A stretch of DNA of 64,000 bases, from the NCBI GenBank assembly GCA_965248975.1, contig CBDFKU010000018.1:1-64000 (forward strand), written 5' to 3'. This DNA comes from CBDFKU01 sp965248975 (GTDB lineage: Bacteria > Chloroflexota > Dehalococcoidia > Lucifugimonadales > JAGWBF01). The notes beneath the pieces are model-generated. The model saw nothing but the letters and a program-made list of their open reading frames with translations, was not told where the DNA came from and did no database searches. Positions within the stretch are counted from its first letter, which is position 1. Every line of letters starts with the position of its first letter. Below are positions 19,401-27,443 of this stretch, piece after piece. The position numbers and the translations under genes were made by a program.

Positions 19401-19475
19401 GATGGTCTGGTGCACCGGGTTATTGCGAACCGGCTGGTCCCAGACGACGTATCAATTATTGAGTGGCCGAAGTGA
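16404..19475 (+). CDS. Serine hydrolase-NACHT-HEAT STAND protein, predicted antiphage defence
   Basis: A 1023-residue three-part protein. Residues 1 to about 255 form an alpha/beta hydrolase (lipase/esterase) domain: VLVHGFRGNRETTW, nucleophile Ser107 in GLAGHSMGG, then DGIV (Asp) and TTHTGAVA (His) completing a triad. Residues about 300-560 form a NACHT/STAND NTPase: Walker A GEGGAGKTT (333-341), Walker B LLVLVDGLDEGG (about 415-426), then a winged-helix-like region. Residues 749-979 are seven 33-residue HEAT repeats. Known STAND ATPases of this build (Avs, bNACHT) sense phage through the repeats, oligomerise by NTP binding and fire the N-terminal effector; I infer the effector here is a lipase or esterase. 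The start chosen is ATG 16404, 12 bases after AAGGA; GTG 16392 is too close to that site. It stands alone in a mobile island. Confidence 0.85.
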   Translation: MGLPGLTGSRRESDGLRVFGHRVDSARTLLVLVHGFRGNRETTWGQTPRLLLDIPQRTFDVAIYQYPSRFFPVGLVGVDGQAEALVQEIEDQAKAHGYSQVGLAGHSMGGLIVSLAATLLLGRILSDSPNKGAPPVLSGLLCVGTPWEGVTIAGLASPWHLQLRDLSRGGVGVRERARGGFENAEAKGIWAHNLVAMRDGIVAPQPVETALRRYWIKTTHTGAVAAKSAQDDRFAPFHEWALRASQASLLTYLRDLRRRVDDLGIRPISEEHGRVLFENRSATEWEASEGDGVSPAGRQIIPDLLGSRTERDRLPEVVSELLHSSEERVGLTGEGGAGKTTVLIELAREAVAAAIKQPGRSPVPLLVRLRYLGESAPRSNRVHEAVQAIVDAVEAGPQASAWMEESVTNGVRPPLLVLVDGLDEGGRAQIGLVEDLGRLLVPGDRMVAAGRPEAIFRTRSFKTYRLDPLTREQATRIAERQLGSSEAAKFRSWVEEADPSFAAKPGQLEMLLRMWYGEPREAKPAPWCVGELYHRALPYMFGRERDPGATVIRLSSEDLNGLARRSEECLPRLAFRRFVFGEQPDLTALDGGFLQHLQSSGIVEQRSYTALKQSWHFASARWQEYFASLELRRVVQSGEAIDGKAITPPSLLNIWRMATTDDESGRVVVQAAGNLSPVLHAVVLAALGAMDAVDVTLGLVRKGGTGAGVIPGLLRGTPGRTAVVALSAILSDPKTPEEVRRRAVFSLRGTQDPEAAGGLVALLKDPDTPEQVRWQAVTSLQGTQDPEALGVLGAALKDLDIPEQVRWYAALSLEGTQDPEALGSLVAQLKNPDSPEQVRWGAAFSLVGTREPEALGALVAALKDPETPDAVRRRAAFSLVGTQDPEALGSLVALLKDPNAPEQVRWRAASGLKGTQDPEALGALVAAFKDPNTPKGVTFQAAVSLKGTHNPEALWALVALLKEPITPEETRWQAGYALSHAGPRTAVAQALLSGRNVQTDGLVHRVIANRLVPDDVSIIEWPK
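18648..19340 (+). repeat. Seven tandem 99-bp HEAT-repeat units
   Basis: Seven consecutive units of exactly 99 bases, each encoding a 33-residue HEAT repeat beginning GTQDPEA and containing LKDP....PEQVRW. They remain similar at DNA level: the block encoding PEQVRW recurs as GAGCAGGTACGCTGG in several units. Divergence rises in the last unit. Such conservation implies recent duplication or gene conversion. Confidence 0.85.
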
Positions 19476-19818
19476 GGTCTACCTGAGGCCGTTCCAGCAA
19501 ACAATGCTGCGCCCAACTACGGGAGGTCCTCCGTAGGCGGCGCAAGGTCCGGGGGAGGCTACCCGTGGCCAAGCTGGGCACCTTAACGGCTCGATGGACT
19601 TTGTCAAAACATGACTGCGGCACGTGGTACGGAGTGCGTTTTCGGCCGGACTATTACCGTCCTCGGCTGGACGGCCATGTGGGCCACGGCGACCAAAACT
19701 GCCAGTCCGTGTCAGAGGGAGTTCGACTCTAGTGGAACTGGAGTACCATCTCGGCTTCCTAACTAGAGTCGGGAGAAAAGAGAGAGTGTCACAAATCGCC
19801 TGATTTGTGACAGTAGCC
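19476..19818. other. Intergenic region with two inverted repeats
   Basis: This 343-base gap lies downstream of the NACHT gene and of the convergent serine recombinase. I see no gene. It contains a 10-base inverted repeat pair, CGACTCTAGT (19724-19733) and ACTAGAGTCG (19762-19771), and a 26-base palindrome at 19787-19812. Confidence 0.5.
19787..19812 (-). terminator. Palindrome after the serine recombinase, possible terminator
   Basis: TGTCACAAATC and GATTTGTGACA are perfect 11-base arms around a 4-base loop, directly after the recombinase stop codon on the minus strand. A pyrimidine-rich CTCTCTCTTTT tract follows on that strand, so it could terminate transcription. A recombination or protein-binding site is the alternative. 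Confidence 0.4.
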
Positions 19819-20471
19819 TCAGACCCTGTTTTCAGCTTCGGGCTCGACTCCGATTCCAGGCGGAGGGTTTGTGACGCCTTGGATCGTCGGTGGGATCCAC
19901 TTGTATAACCAAGGGCGAGAGATCTTGAATTCTCGGGCTACCTCCGTTATCGCTCCCGGCTCACCAATGCGACTTCGCACTGCGTCACAAAGTCCACATT
20001 GGCCCTGGGCCAACCGATGGGCCGTCCGGACTTCGTTCCATGGGCCTCGGCGTATCGCAGTCCGTCCTTGACCCGCTCGGCAATCAGAGCCCGCTCGAAC
20101 TCCGCCATCGCTCCCACGACCGAGAAGAAGAGCCGGCCGTGAGGAGTGCTAGTGTCGATAGCCATGTCATGGATCAAGAGCCTGACTCCATGGTTCTCCA
20201 GTTCCCCCAAGATCTGGAGCAGGTGTGAGAGCGACCGCCCGAGTCTGTCCAGCTTCAAAACAGCCAAAGCTTGAACTTCCCGACGCCGAACGGCCTTCAT
20301 CAGATCATCCAGGACCGGCCTGCTAGTCGTAGCGCCGCTAACGCCAGCCTCCGGGTAAAAGATGGGCTCAAACCCCAAGCGTTCGACCCACCCGCGCAGG
20401 GGCTCTTCTTGCACCCGGACTTCCTGTCCTCGGTCGATGGTGCTGACTCGAAGATAGATAGCAGCTTTCAT
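19819..20471 (-). pseudogene. Serine recombinase (resolvase/invertase family), frameshifted near the C-terminus
   Basis: The catalytic domain is complete: AAIYLRVSTIDRGQ with the nucleophile Ser10, the KLDRLGRSLSHL motif, HDMAIDTSTPHGRLFF and the E-helix AEFERALIAERVKDGLRYA, then the linker GRPIGWPRA. In the printed frame the product stops at residue 174 after an unrelated tail. The next frame, from about 19989 to 19819, supplies the expected C-terminal helix-turn-helix (AVRSRIGEPGAITEVAREFK, then SRPWLYKWI). One lost T in the T-run at 19989-19991 restores a protein of about 216 residues. Small recombinases of this type resolve transposon cointegrates or invert DNA. Confidence 0.82.
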
Positions 20472-20704
20472 AGCCTACACATCTCCATCTTTACGTTACG
20501 AACATTTTCCCCGGCATAGCTGCCCAATGACCCTTGTTCCCTCTCGATATCGGGATGGAGAGCCTCTCGACTCCCCGGAGACACTGGGACATGACCGGCC
20601 CCTTCTTTCCCACTTTTCTTCCCCCTAAGGCGCTGCGCCTGCCTGTTTACGGACCCGACTGGCTATCACATCTTGTCCACATCATCTGGATCCGCCCCAA
20701 GTGC

Positions 20705-21184
20705 CTATAGCATGTGTCGGGCGTAGTCTGTAGAGGCAGTGTCACCCTCTGCCTCAGCGTCGCGAAGTTCGTTGACCCAGAATGGAATCGAAGTTCGGCA
20801 CCAACCCTCTAAGGCGGGGTTGGTGCCGGGTACTTCAGCGGCAGGTAGATGCTCCAGCAGGAAGTGTCGTATCTGGATGATGTGTTCAGGGTTCCGGGTC
20901 GGTAGCTGATGGACGGGAGAAATCCATCTCTCCAAGTCAGAGATAGACAGGCCAGGGCTAAGGGGTATTGGGGGGCAACCCACGTCTTCCCACTGAGCCA
21001 CCAGATCAGCGGCATCGGTTGGCGGCCATGTAAAAAGCATCATTAATTCGGGTTTGTGCTCCTTCAGGGTATCAATAAGCGCGTTAGGGAAGCTCTCGGG
21101 GACCTCCATTTCCACTTGCCCATCTTCCACCCAGATGCTGCCCCCACGGTCCCGTACCTCTCTCGGCAGGTTATCGGCGTTCAT
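20705..21184 (-). CDS. Conserved-looking hypothetical protein downstream of the primase
   Basis: A 159-residue protein I cannot assign with confidence. The N-terminal half contains SFPNALIDTLKEHKPELMMLF, resembling small N-terminal docking-like domains seen in proteins encoded next to phage and plasmid primases. The C-terminal half is acidic with several Trp residues. It lies 136 bases downstream of the primase-helicase on the same strand, so it may belong to the same replication transcript. No membrane segment or metal motif. Confidence 0.6.
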   Translation of the reverse strand: MNADNLPREVRDRGGSIWVEDGQVEMEVPESFPNALIDTLKEHKPELMMLFTWPPTDAADLVAQWEDVGCPPIPLSPGLSISDLERWISPVHQLPTRNPEHIIQIRHFLLEHLPAAEVPGTNPALEGWCRTSIPFWVNELRDAEAEGDTASTDYARHML

Positions 21185-21239
21185 AGCTTCAGCCTCCGCT
21201 TCCCATGGGGCAGACTACCTCCGGTATCGGTCGGAGCAG

Positions 21240-21425
21240 GTGACGTTTGGGGTGACAATTCACTACAAGAAGTGTCACCGTCGTCTAGCTTTGCGGGTGA
21301 CATTTCGTCACAGGCACGTTTCATATCAGGAATGACACTTGGTCCTTGGGTTGTCCCTCATGTGAGGAGTCATTATGGAGATCAACCGGAACGTTAGCTG
21401 TGGATGACATTTCTGAAGTGTCATG
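21240..21425. repeat. Cluster of TGACA-type short repeats (iteron-like)
   Basis: At least seven variants of RTGACRYTT lie within 186 bases in both orientations: 21240-21248, 21252-21260, 21271-21279 (inverted), 21297-21305, 21332-21340, 21404-21412 and 21417-21425 (inverted). They straddle the 3' end of the primase gene and the gap after it. Replication iterons next to a primase-helicase would look like this, though the spacing is irregular. Confidence 0.4.
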
Positions 21426-23717
21426 GTTGTAGCTGGGGGCCGCATTTTCTAGTCGGTCAAGGGCATATTGGGAGGCGCCGTCGGAGTCGGTGACCATGGC
21501 GACCCCCCAAAAACCGCGGGCAGTCTTACGGGCGACTGTTCGTCGTTCCTCTTGGTATCTATCCCGAAGGCGCTGCGAAAACTGCTTGGGCCCTATGCGT
21601 TGAGCCTTTGGGATGCCATTGGCGTCGTTCCACCACGTATACTCTTTCCGGAGGTGTCCAACCTCCGTCCAGGCACCCGGGACCTCCACGGCGCAATCTT
21701 CAAGGAAGTCTGCAAGTGGGTCCATCTCAGCCCTATAGTTAGCGATGGCCTGCTGGACAAGCCGAGGAAGCTGACCAACGCCTTCGCGTTGGTATTCAAG
21801 GCAACCTTGGACAGCCCTCGCCAACACAGACGGTCCGGCTACCTCCATGTCCCGGAGCATGGACCTAATCGTGGGGTCCGGGTTCTCGAACTTCACGACG
21901 AAGGGTATCTCCCGGACACGGCGCCACATACCACTATCCGTGTCTGGGATTCGTGGACGGTCGTTGGTGATGACCCAGACGGTAAACCAGGGAATAAGTT
22001 CGAAAGTCTCTTGGTGGTGGCTTCTCGTGGGGATCGGATCGCCGCCTGTCGCACGTTTCAGCAAAGCGACGGTGCCGCCAGTCTCAACCTCGGAGATTGC
22101 CACCATCCTACGACCGCGTAGTCGGGCCAGGTCGGGCTGCGGACCGTGGGAGTCTCTTCTGGAAGTGAAAGTCTCTAAATCGGCGCTCGCGGCGTAATCG
22201 CCGAGGGTCGCCTGGATAGCACCCAGGAAAGTTCCTTTGCCGCTTCCTCCAGGCCCATGGCAAACGAGGAACAAGTCATCGTCAGCCAACCCTACGATGG
22301 TGGCCCCAACGCACCGTTGCACATAGGAGCGGGTTTCAGCATCGGGTAGGGCCTCTGCTAGAAACCGGTCCCACAACTCCAGCCGGGCGTTAGGGTCAAA
22401 GGAGACCGGAGCCAGCTTAGTAATTAAGTTCTGCCAGCGGTGCGGCCGCAGATCCCCGGTTCGAAGGTCTATAGTGCCATTGACGCAGTTTAGAACCCAT
22501 GGGTCAGCATCCAGTTCGCCGGGCAGCACGGGAATTCCCGGCTCGGACTTCGCTAGGTCCACCATGGCAGCAATTCGGGGTGCCTGTTCAGATCGACGAG
22601 CGTGTGTCCAGAGAGTGTCGACACGCTCTTTGAGCTTGTGGGCGTGGTTCTTGTCATACCGGCGCTCGGCCTCCGCGGCTTCGGAGGCGAGAGTGCTGGC
22701 TTCTGTGTATATGGCGTAAACGGTGTCTTTGGCCCAAGCGACCAGCCGCCCAGTGTTGTCTTCGGTCCAGCGTGTCCCGTCCCACACGAGCCATTGTTTG
22801 AATGGGTGGCAGTAGAGGATGTCCTGCCCGTGGCGGGCCACCAATCGTCGCCCGTTACCAATGTCAGTGAGGTGCGCCTCCATTTCATCACTGGACGTCG
22901 AGGAGCCGTCGGGCTCGGCTCCGTTACGAGAAGGGGGAGCCCATGGTACGGCCGCTCCGAGGAGGGTTTCTAGGCACTCCCGGGTGCCACCAGCAACGGC
23001 GAAGTCAGCAGCGTCTCCTTTGGGAGGTGCGTCCGGCCAGGTGATGATCCTGGGAGCCACACCGAAGGCGGCCAGGCCACCGGCGACGCGGTCCATGTGG
23101 TTGCGGCCGGGATCGTCGTTATCTGGCCACAGAAACACCTCACGCCCGGCCAAGGGCTGCAGAGCCAGCCGTCCCGGTGTACCCGAGGCCCCGGTCACGG
23201 TCCCCAGGGCCAAAACGCCGAGCTGAGCCAAGGCCTCACTCGCTTTCTCCCCCTCAACTACGACCAGGGCTTCACTTGGTCTTCCTGCCGCGTGGTCCGT
23301 GCGGTATAAGGGCAGTTCGGCAACCTTTTGGCCTCCCAGACCCATGCTCCCGTCGGGCAGAGTCCACCAGAACTTTTTGCGGCCGCCTGCATCGCGCCGG
23401 TGGTGGACGGCGGCTAGGTTTCCGGTACCTTCCCTGATAGCCCAAGTCTGCTCTTGGGCGTGAGGACGACTCAGGCGGCTTGATGCCGGGAACAGATCCT
23501 TCATCTCAAGTCCAGCGGCTTTGACTACCTCTGATGTAAGACAACCCGCGAGACATTTCAACAGCACCGTGCCATCCTGGGCCCGCCGGATCGATAGAGA
23601 GGGCTCCCTATCGTCGTGGGTCGGACACTCAGCTTTATAACCGTCGCCAACCTGCCGGACGCGACTCAGGTGGCGGAGGACATGTTCCAGTGCGCTGGTG
23701 GTGTCGCCGGCGTTCAT
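21321..23717 (-). CDS. P4-type phage/plasmid primase-helicase
   Basis: A 798-residue replication protein, the hallmark of P4-like satellites and integrative plasmids. From the ATG at 23717: a zinc-binding CHC2-like module (Cys31, His34, Cys55, Cys59), a TOPRIM domain with VVVEGEKA (Glu155) and WPDNDD (Asp199-Asp202), then a D5-type superfamily 3 helicase with Walker A GPGGSGKGT (487-495) and the C-terminal P4 domain. It would prime and unwind DNA at the element origin. The open frame continues 69 codons upstream, but that part is the excisionase gene joined by a frameshift. No strong ribosome binding site is seen, fitting translational coupling to the excisionase stop. Confidence 0.87.
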   Translation of the reverse strand: MNAGDTTSALEHVLRHLSRVRQVGDGYKAECPTHDDREPSLSIRRAQDGTVLLKCLAGCLTSEVVKAAGLEMKDLFPASSRLSRPHAQEQTWAIREGTGNLAAVHHRRDAGGRKKFWWTLPDGSMGLGGQKVAELPLYRTDHAAGRPSEALVVVEGEKASEALAQLGVLALGTVTGASGTPGRLALQPLAGREVFLWPDNDDPGRNHMDRVAGGLAAFGVAPRIITWPDAPPKGDAADFAVAGGTRECLETLLGAAVPWAPPSRNGAEPDGSSTSSDEMEAHLTDIGNGRRLVARHGQDILYCHPFKQWLVWDGTRWTEDNTGRLVAWAKDTVYAIYTEASTLASEAAEAERRYDKNHAHKLKERVDTLWTHARRSEQAPRIAAMVDLAKSEPGIPVLPGELDADPWVLNCVNGTIDLRTGDLRPHRWQNLITKLAPVSFDPNARLELWDRFLAEALPDAETRSYVQRCVGATIVGLADDDLFLVCHGPGGSGKGTFLGAIQATLGDYAASADLETFTSRRDSHGPQPDLARLRGRRMVAISEVETGGTVALLKRATGGDPIPTRSHHQETFELIPWFTVWVITNDRPRIPDTDSGMWRRVREIPFVVKFENPDPTIRSMLRDMEVAGPSVLARAVQGCLEYQREGVGQLPRLVQQAIANYRAEMDPLADFLEDCAVEVPGAWTEVGHLRKEYTWWNDANGIPKAQRIGPKQFSQRLRDRYQEERRTVARKTARGFWGVAMVTDSDGASQYALDRLENAAPSYNHDTSEMSSTANVPVDLHNDSSHEGQPKDQVSFLI

Positions 23718-23724
23718 GGCTTGG

Positions 23725-23924
23725 CTAGCTGACTCGACCGTCTTCTGCCTCCACCTGGGCCTGGATAAAGCGGTCCAGTTCGGCTTAAGGAGGAGTTGCC
23801 TCCTCCCAATGTAGAAGCTGCTAATGGCGCCCGTGTCCATTAAACGATACAAGCTCGCACGAGCGATGCCGAGATATGACACCGCCTCCTCTATACTCAA
23901 CCCAACCTTCTCTAGTGTGCTCAC
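23725..23924 (-). pseudogene. Excisionase/AlpA-like helix-turn-helix protein, one-base frameshift
   Basis: The first 47 residues form a typical small excisionase domain: LSIEEAVSYLGIARASLYRLM then FYIGRRQLLLK. After Lys47 the printed frame runs on into the primase. One base added near 23784 gives ELDRFIQAQVEAEDGRVS followed by a stop at 23725-23727, eight bases before the primase ATG. This is exactly the length and ending expected of a free 66-residue excisionase or transcription switch. The family directs excision or regulates int/primase genes. Confidence 0.8.
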
Positions 23925-23959
23925 TTAAGGCCTCCTCTTGCATCTCGGGGCGTCTCATG

Positions 23960-24040
23960 TTATAGTAGCCTATCATTTTGCATCTCAAGCTATATCATAT
24001 TACAGTAAGCTATCATTATATATTGCGCAATGAACGATAG
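23960..24040. promoter_or_regulatory. Operator-like direct repeats in a divergent promoter region
   Basis: Between the excisionase and the rightward HTH gene lies an AT-rich 137-base gap. Two copies of an 18-base motif (TTATAGTAGCCTATCATT at 23960-23977 and TTACAGTAAGCTATCATT at 24000-24017) match at 15 positions and are 40 bases apart, about four helical turns. A degenerate inverted copy (AACGATAGCCT) follows near 24034. TGCATCTC also occurs twice. This is the expected place for excisionase or repressor binding. Confidence 0.5.
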
Positions 24041-24061
24041 CCTGCAAAAACCGAGGTAGCA

Positions 24062-24904
24062 ATGCCAAGGAGCAAGGTCAACCCGGAGTTACACGACTTC
24101 GCCTATGACCTATATCGTGAGGGAGCAGGCCCAAAGGCCATCTATGAAGCAATTTGGGAAAGGTTTGGCGATGAGGCTGTAAGCGAGCGGACAGTGGCTA
24201 CCTGGGTTAAAGGGTTCAAGTCCCTATCTCCCGAGACGATCGCCCTTGACTCCCCCTTCCAGTGGCACCTGATGGACAGATATGGTCTACCTTGGGAGGC
24301 TGGCCAGTACATCATGGACATCCTCTACCTGATTGAGGAGATCCGGGAGGTCCAAAAAGCTAGGGCAGAGACAATCCCTCGCAACGGAAGGGTCCGTATT
24401 ACACCCCATCCCACCGCCCGTGACGCCCTGTGGTGCTGGAGGGTACACCTGGCTGCTCCAGAGATAGCGACCACGGTAGGATATCTGAGCGATGTTTACC
24501 ATCTTGCAAGGCAATTTGCCTTCCGAGAGATAGCTCGGGACGTGCTGGCCAGTCCCGTGGAGACGGCCGACCTGGAGGCCCTGCTGGTATATAAGCCCTG
24601 GCTGGACTTCGGAGGGGAAGATGTGAGGCACCAGGCTTACCACAAGGCGCTGGATGAAGGAGCTGTTCTGCCGCTGTCAGCCAGCCGGGATACAGTGCAT
24701 AAAGCCTTTGATGTGGTTTTAAACGCGGCCACGGAGGAGAACATAGATGTCGCTCTCGACACGTACATGCCTGTTTTCATGGCTGCTGGTCCCGGCCATT
24801 TTGTGGATCATCCTGAGCTCCTCGAGTCGCAGCAGACCGCATTAGGACAGGCAAAGTTCGAAGAATGGCTGGTGGATCATCCTGAGGTCATGGCGTCACA
24901 GTAG
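24062..24904 (+). CDS. Unknown protein with N-terminal HTH-like segment
   Basis: A 280-residue protein I do not recognise. Residues 1-55 read like a DNA-binding helix-turn-helix (LYREGAGPKAIYEAIWERFG, then SERTVATWVKG). The rest is helical, with Trp-rich and acidic patches and no catalytic motif I can name. The ATG follows GAGGTAGCA. It is divergent from the excisionase, shares its operator-like gap, and sits 25 bases before the integrase gene, so it may regulate or assist integration or replication of the island. Confidence 0.7.
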   Translation: MPRSKVNPELHDFAYDLYREGAGPKAIYEAIWERFGDEAVSERTVATWVKGFKSLSPETIALDSPFQWHLMDRYGLPWEAGQYIMDILYLIEEIREVQKARAETIPRNGRVRITPHPTARDALWCWRVHLAAPEIATTVGYLSDVYHLARQFAFREIARDVLASPVETADLEALLVYKPWLDFGGEDVRHQAYHKALDEGAVLPLSASRDTVHKAFDVVLNAATEENIDVALDTYMPVFMAAGPGHFVDHPELLESQQTALGQAKFEEWLVDHPEVMASQ

Positions 24905-24929
24905 ATAATGGAATTGGAAGGAGCCCAAC

Positions 24930-26082
24930 ATGAAGCGGAGAGGCAATAACGAGGGCAGCGTTTATCAGCGGGCGGACGGCCGATGGGCCGCCTCGATTTC
25001 TCTGGAGGGCCGGCGCTTCAGCCGCTATGGCAAGACCCGCCAAGAGGCTTCCAGGAAACTCCGGGAGTTGCAGCGTAACCAGGACCAGGGTCTACCAGTT
25101 GTTACGGCACAGATGCTACTCAGAGACTACCTGGTCCAGTGGCTAGATAATATCAGGCACAGGGTCCGCCCCAAGACCTTCGAGGGGTATGAGTCCCTTA
25201 TTCGTGTCCACGTTGCCCCTCGCCTGGGTCATATCAAGTTGGGGAAGCTCACCCCTGAGCTTATCAGCAAGGCGTGGAGCGAAATCTCGACTCAGGGGAA
25301 GTCGGCCAGCGTCATTGAGCATTGTCACCTCCGGCTCTCGAAAGCTCTGAATGACGCCGTGAAGCGTCAGCTGATTTACCGGAACCCCTGCCAGGCCGTA
25401 TCACCGCCCAGGGTATACAGGAAGGAATTGCGGCCGCCCAGCGCCGAGGCCGTGCAGAGGCTGCTGGAGACGGCTAAGGATACGGAATATTACGAAGCCA
25501 TGCACACTGCCTTTTACACCGGCCTCCGACGTGGGGAGTTGCTTGCCCTTCGTTGGTGTGATGTTGACCTGGACATGGCCACTACCTCGGTAAGTCGCAC
25601 TGTTTACCGGGCAAAGGGCGGGCGCTCAGTATTCACAGAGCCAAAGACTGCGAAGGGAAAGCGCCTTGTCAGCTTGACACCATCCTCGGCTCTAATGCTT
25701 AGGGCGCTCCGGGAACGCCAGGAAGTGGACGGGATGCTTCAGGGCTTTCAGGTCACAAAGGACAGCCTGGTGTTCCGCTACAGTGACGGGTCCCCTATAC
25801 TCCCAAGGGCCTTCAGCGGCGCCTTCAGGAAGATCATGCATCGAGCAGGACTCGAAGGCTACCGCTTGCATGACGCTCGTCATGCCCACGCCACGCTGAT
25901 GCTCCGGCAGGGTGTCCACCCAAAGGTAGTGAGCGAACGGCTCGGCCACCCGGATAAGCATCACCCTGGATACCTACAGCCATGTTACCCCAGGACTGCA
26001 GGAAGCGGCGACCCTGCGCTTCGAGGAGGCCTTAGCGGAACCCAGCACGCCCCAGCCTCACCCGAAACCGGCGCTAAAGTAA
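24930..26082 (+). pseudogene. int: Tyrosine recombinase (phage-type integrase), frameshifted before the catalytic tyrosine
   Basis: A phage-type integrase with an N-terminal AP2-like arm-binding segment (residues 1-55), a SAM-like core-binding domain (60-160) and a catalytic domain with Arg200 (TGLRRGE), His314 and Arg317 (HDARHAH) and His340 (RLGHPD). The printed frame then goes astray and ends at 26162. Removing one C from the C-run at 25949-25951 restores ISITLDTYSHVTPGLQEAAT, with the catalytic Tyr, ending at 26080-26082. GGAAGGAG precedes the start. The gene ends about 70 bases from the 3' end of tRNA-Ala, the usual target of such integrases. As printed it would be inactive. Confidence 0.85.
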
Positions 26083-26100
26083 ATCTGCTGTCAACCGGCC

Positions 26101-26136
26101 AAAGAGAAGGTCCCAGGAACATCCTGGGGCCTCTTT
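26101..26136. terminator. Rho-independent-type hairpin after integrase
   Basis: GGTCCCAGG (26109-26117) pairs with CCTGGGGCC (26123-26131) around a five-base loop. The stem is flanked by AAAGAG and TCTTT, so it can work in both directions. It separates the integrase from the oppositely transcribed tRNA. Confidence 0.6.
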
Positions 26137-26150
26137 CCGTATCTGGAAGA

Positions 26151-26226
<76 letters not shown>

Positions 26227-26369
26227 TTGAGGAATCGACGGCATCCGACCGACATCGGAGAGTGCTCTACCTTCAATTATAGCGGGGTAGTGCCTCCCTA
26301 TCTACGCCTGGCCTATCAGCGTTCCCAAGATTTTGGACCTATCCAGGATGGCTGTTAACCGCCAGGACG

Positions 26370-26379
26370 ATGCTATAAT
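26370..26379 (+). promoter_or_regulatory. Extended -10 promoter for the PAC2 gene
   Basis: A perfect TATAAT (26374-26379) is preceded by TGC, an extended -10 arrangement. No good -35 box lies upstream. It lies 108 bases before the start codon of the PAC2-family gene. Confidence 0.45.
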
Positions 26380-26486
26380 CTAGACAGAGCCGACATTCGT
26401 ATTCGAAAATGCTTCGTAGTGTACCGGTGGGCGTCCATTCAGCTCACGACACGTCGGCGACCAGCTTGGATGGGAGATCCGTTGTT

Positions 26487-27443
26487 ATGAGTAGCGAGCT
26501 TCTAGTCTTTCACGAAAAGCCGGCAGCTCAATACATGCTGGCCGGCTGGAAGCCCCAGTGGTCCGATGGCGGAGAGATTTCCAGCGGCCTGCCCCAATAC
26601 CTGATCGAAGAGCTCGGCGCCAAGAAGATAGGCGAGTTGGGAGGCCAAGTCTCCTTGATGTGTTATCCTTTCCAGATTCCCGGAACCCATGACGCCTTCA
26701 GGCCGGGAGGAGCCTACCGGGACGGTCTGCCCGACAGAGGGATGTACCGGGAGAACTACTTTTACGACGCGGGCAACGGCTTCGTTATCTTCCTGGGAGA
26801 AGAGCCTTGGTTCCGCATCGATGTCTACGGACAGGCCTTCTTTCAGGCAGTGAAGGAGCTGGGAATCCGGCGAACGGTGGCGGTGGAAGGCTACAACGGA
26901 CCGGCCCCTCCAGACATGGAGAGGAGCGTCAACTGCACCTACAGCAAAGACCACATGAAGGAAGATTTGGAAAAGCTCGGTGTGAGATTCTCCAGCTATG
27001 GCAGCGATGGGAGGAGCGGTCCGACCATAGGGATGGCCCTGATTACCCTGGCCCACTATGACTACCCGGAAGTTGAGTTGTTCAGGCTGGGATCGATGGC
27101 GCCGGTGTACTCTTCGCTGATCTCCAACAACCAGCCTGTGGGCATATCGCGAGACCATCGATCATTTTACGGCATCATGCGCAGAATAAAGGCCAGCTTT
27201 AACCTGGACATCGACCTCGCTAGGCTCCTTGAGCGCGGGGAGGCGGAGTCCAGACGACTACAAGAGATGCTGGACGGCCTGGCAGACTCCAACGCTAACG
27301 CCAAGGCTATCATCGAAAAGGCCAGAGCCGACTACACTTTCACACCCTTCGTTGAGCCCGTAGAGCTCGCTCCGGAGCTGGACAAAGCGCTGGACGAGAT
27401 CATTAGAAACATGCCCGAAAACACTGGCAATGAGGAGTCGTAA
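26487..27443 (+). CDS. PAC2-family protein
   Basis: A 318-residue protein of the PAC2 family, homologous to archaeal/eukaryotic proteasome assembly chaperone 2 and actinobacterial relatives, usually called proteasome assembly chaperone or ATP-grasp-associated. The N-terminal VFHEKPAAQYMLAGWKPQWSDGG and the later VEGYNGPAPP and GMALITLAHYDY segments fit. The role in this organism is unknown. The start chosen is the ATG at 26487 (GGGAG 12 bases upstream). It overlaps the next gene by one base (TAATG), so the two are translationally coupled. Confidence 0.7.
   Translation: MSSELLVFHEKPAAQYMLAGWKPQWSDGGEISSGLPQYLIEELGAKKIGELGGQVSLMCYPFQIPGTHDAFRPGGAYRDGLPDRGMYRENYFYDAGNGFVIFLGEEPWFRIDVYGQAFFQAVKELGIRRTVAVEGYNGPAPPDMERSVNCTYSKDHMKEDLEKLGVRFSSYGSDGRSGPTIGMALITLAHYDYPEVELFRLGSMAPVYSSLISNNQPVGISRDHRSFYGIMRRIKASFNLDIDLARLLERGEAESRRLQEMLDGLADSNANAKAIIEKARADYTFTPFVEPVELAPELDKALDEIIRNMPENTGNEES

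Noticed and set aside
19700..19745. tRNA fragment (attachment site) around GAGTTCGACTC
   Set aside because: Resembles a T-arm only superficially; it does not match the tRNA-Ala 3' end and has no acceptor stem.
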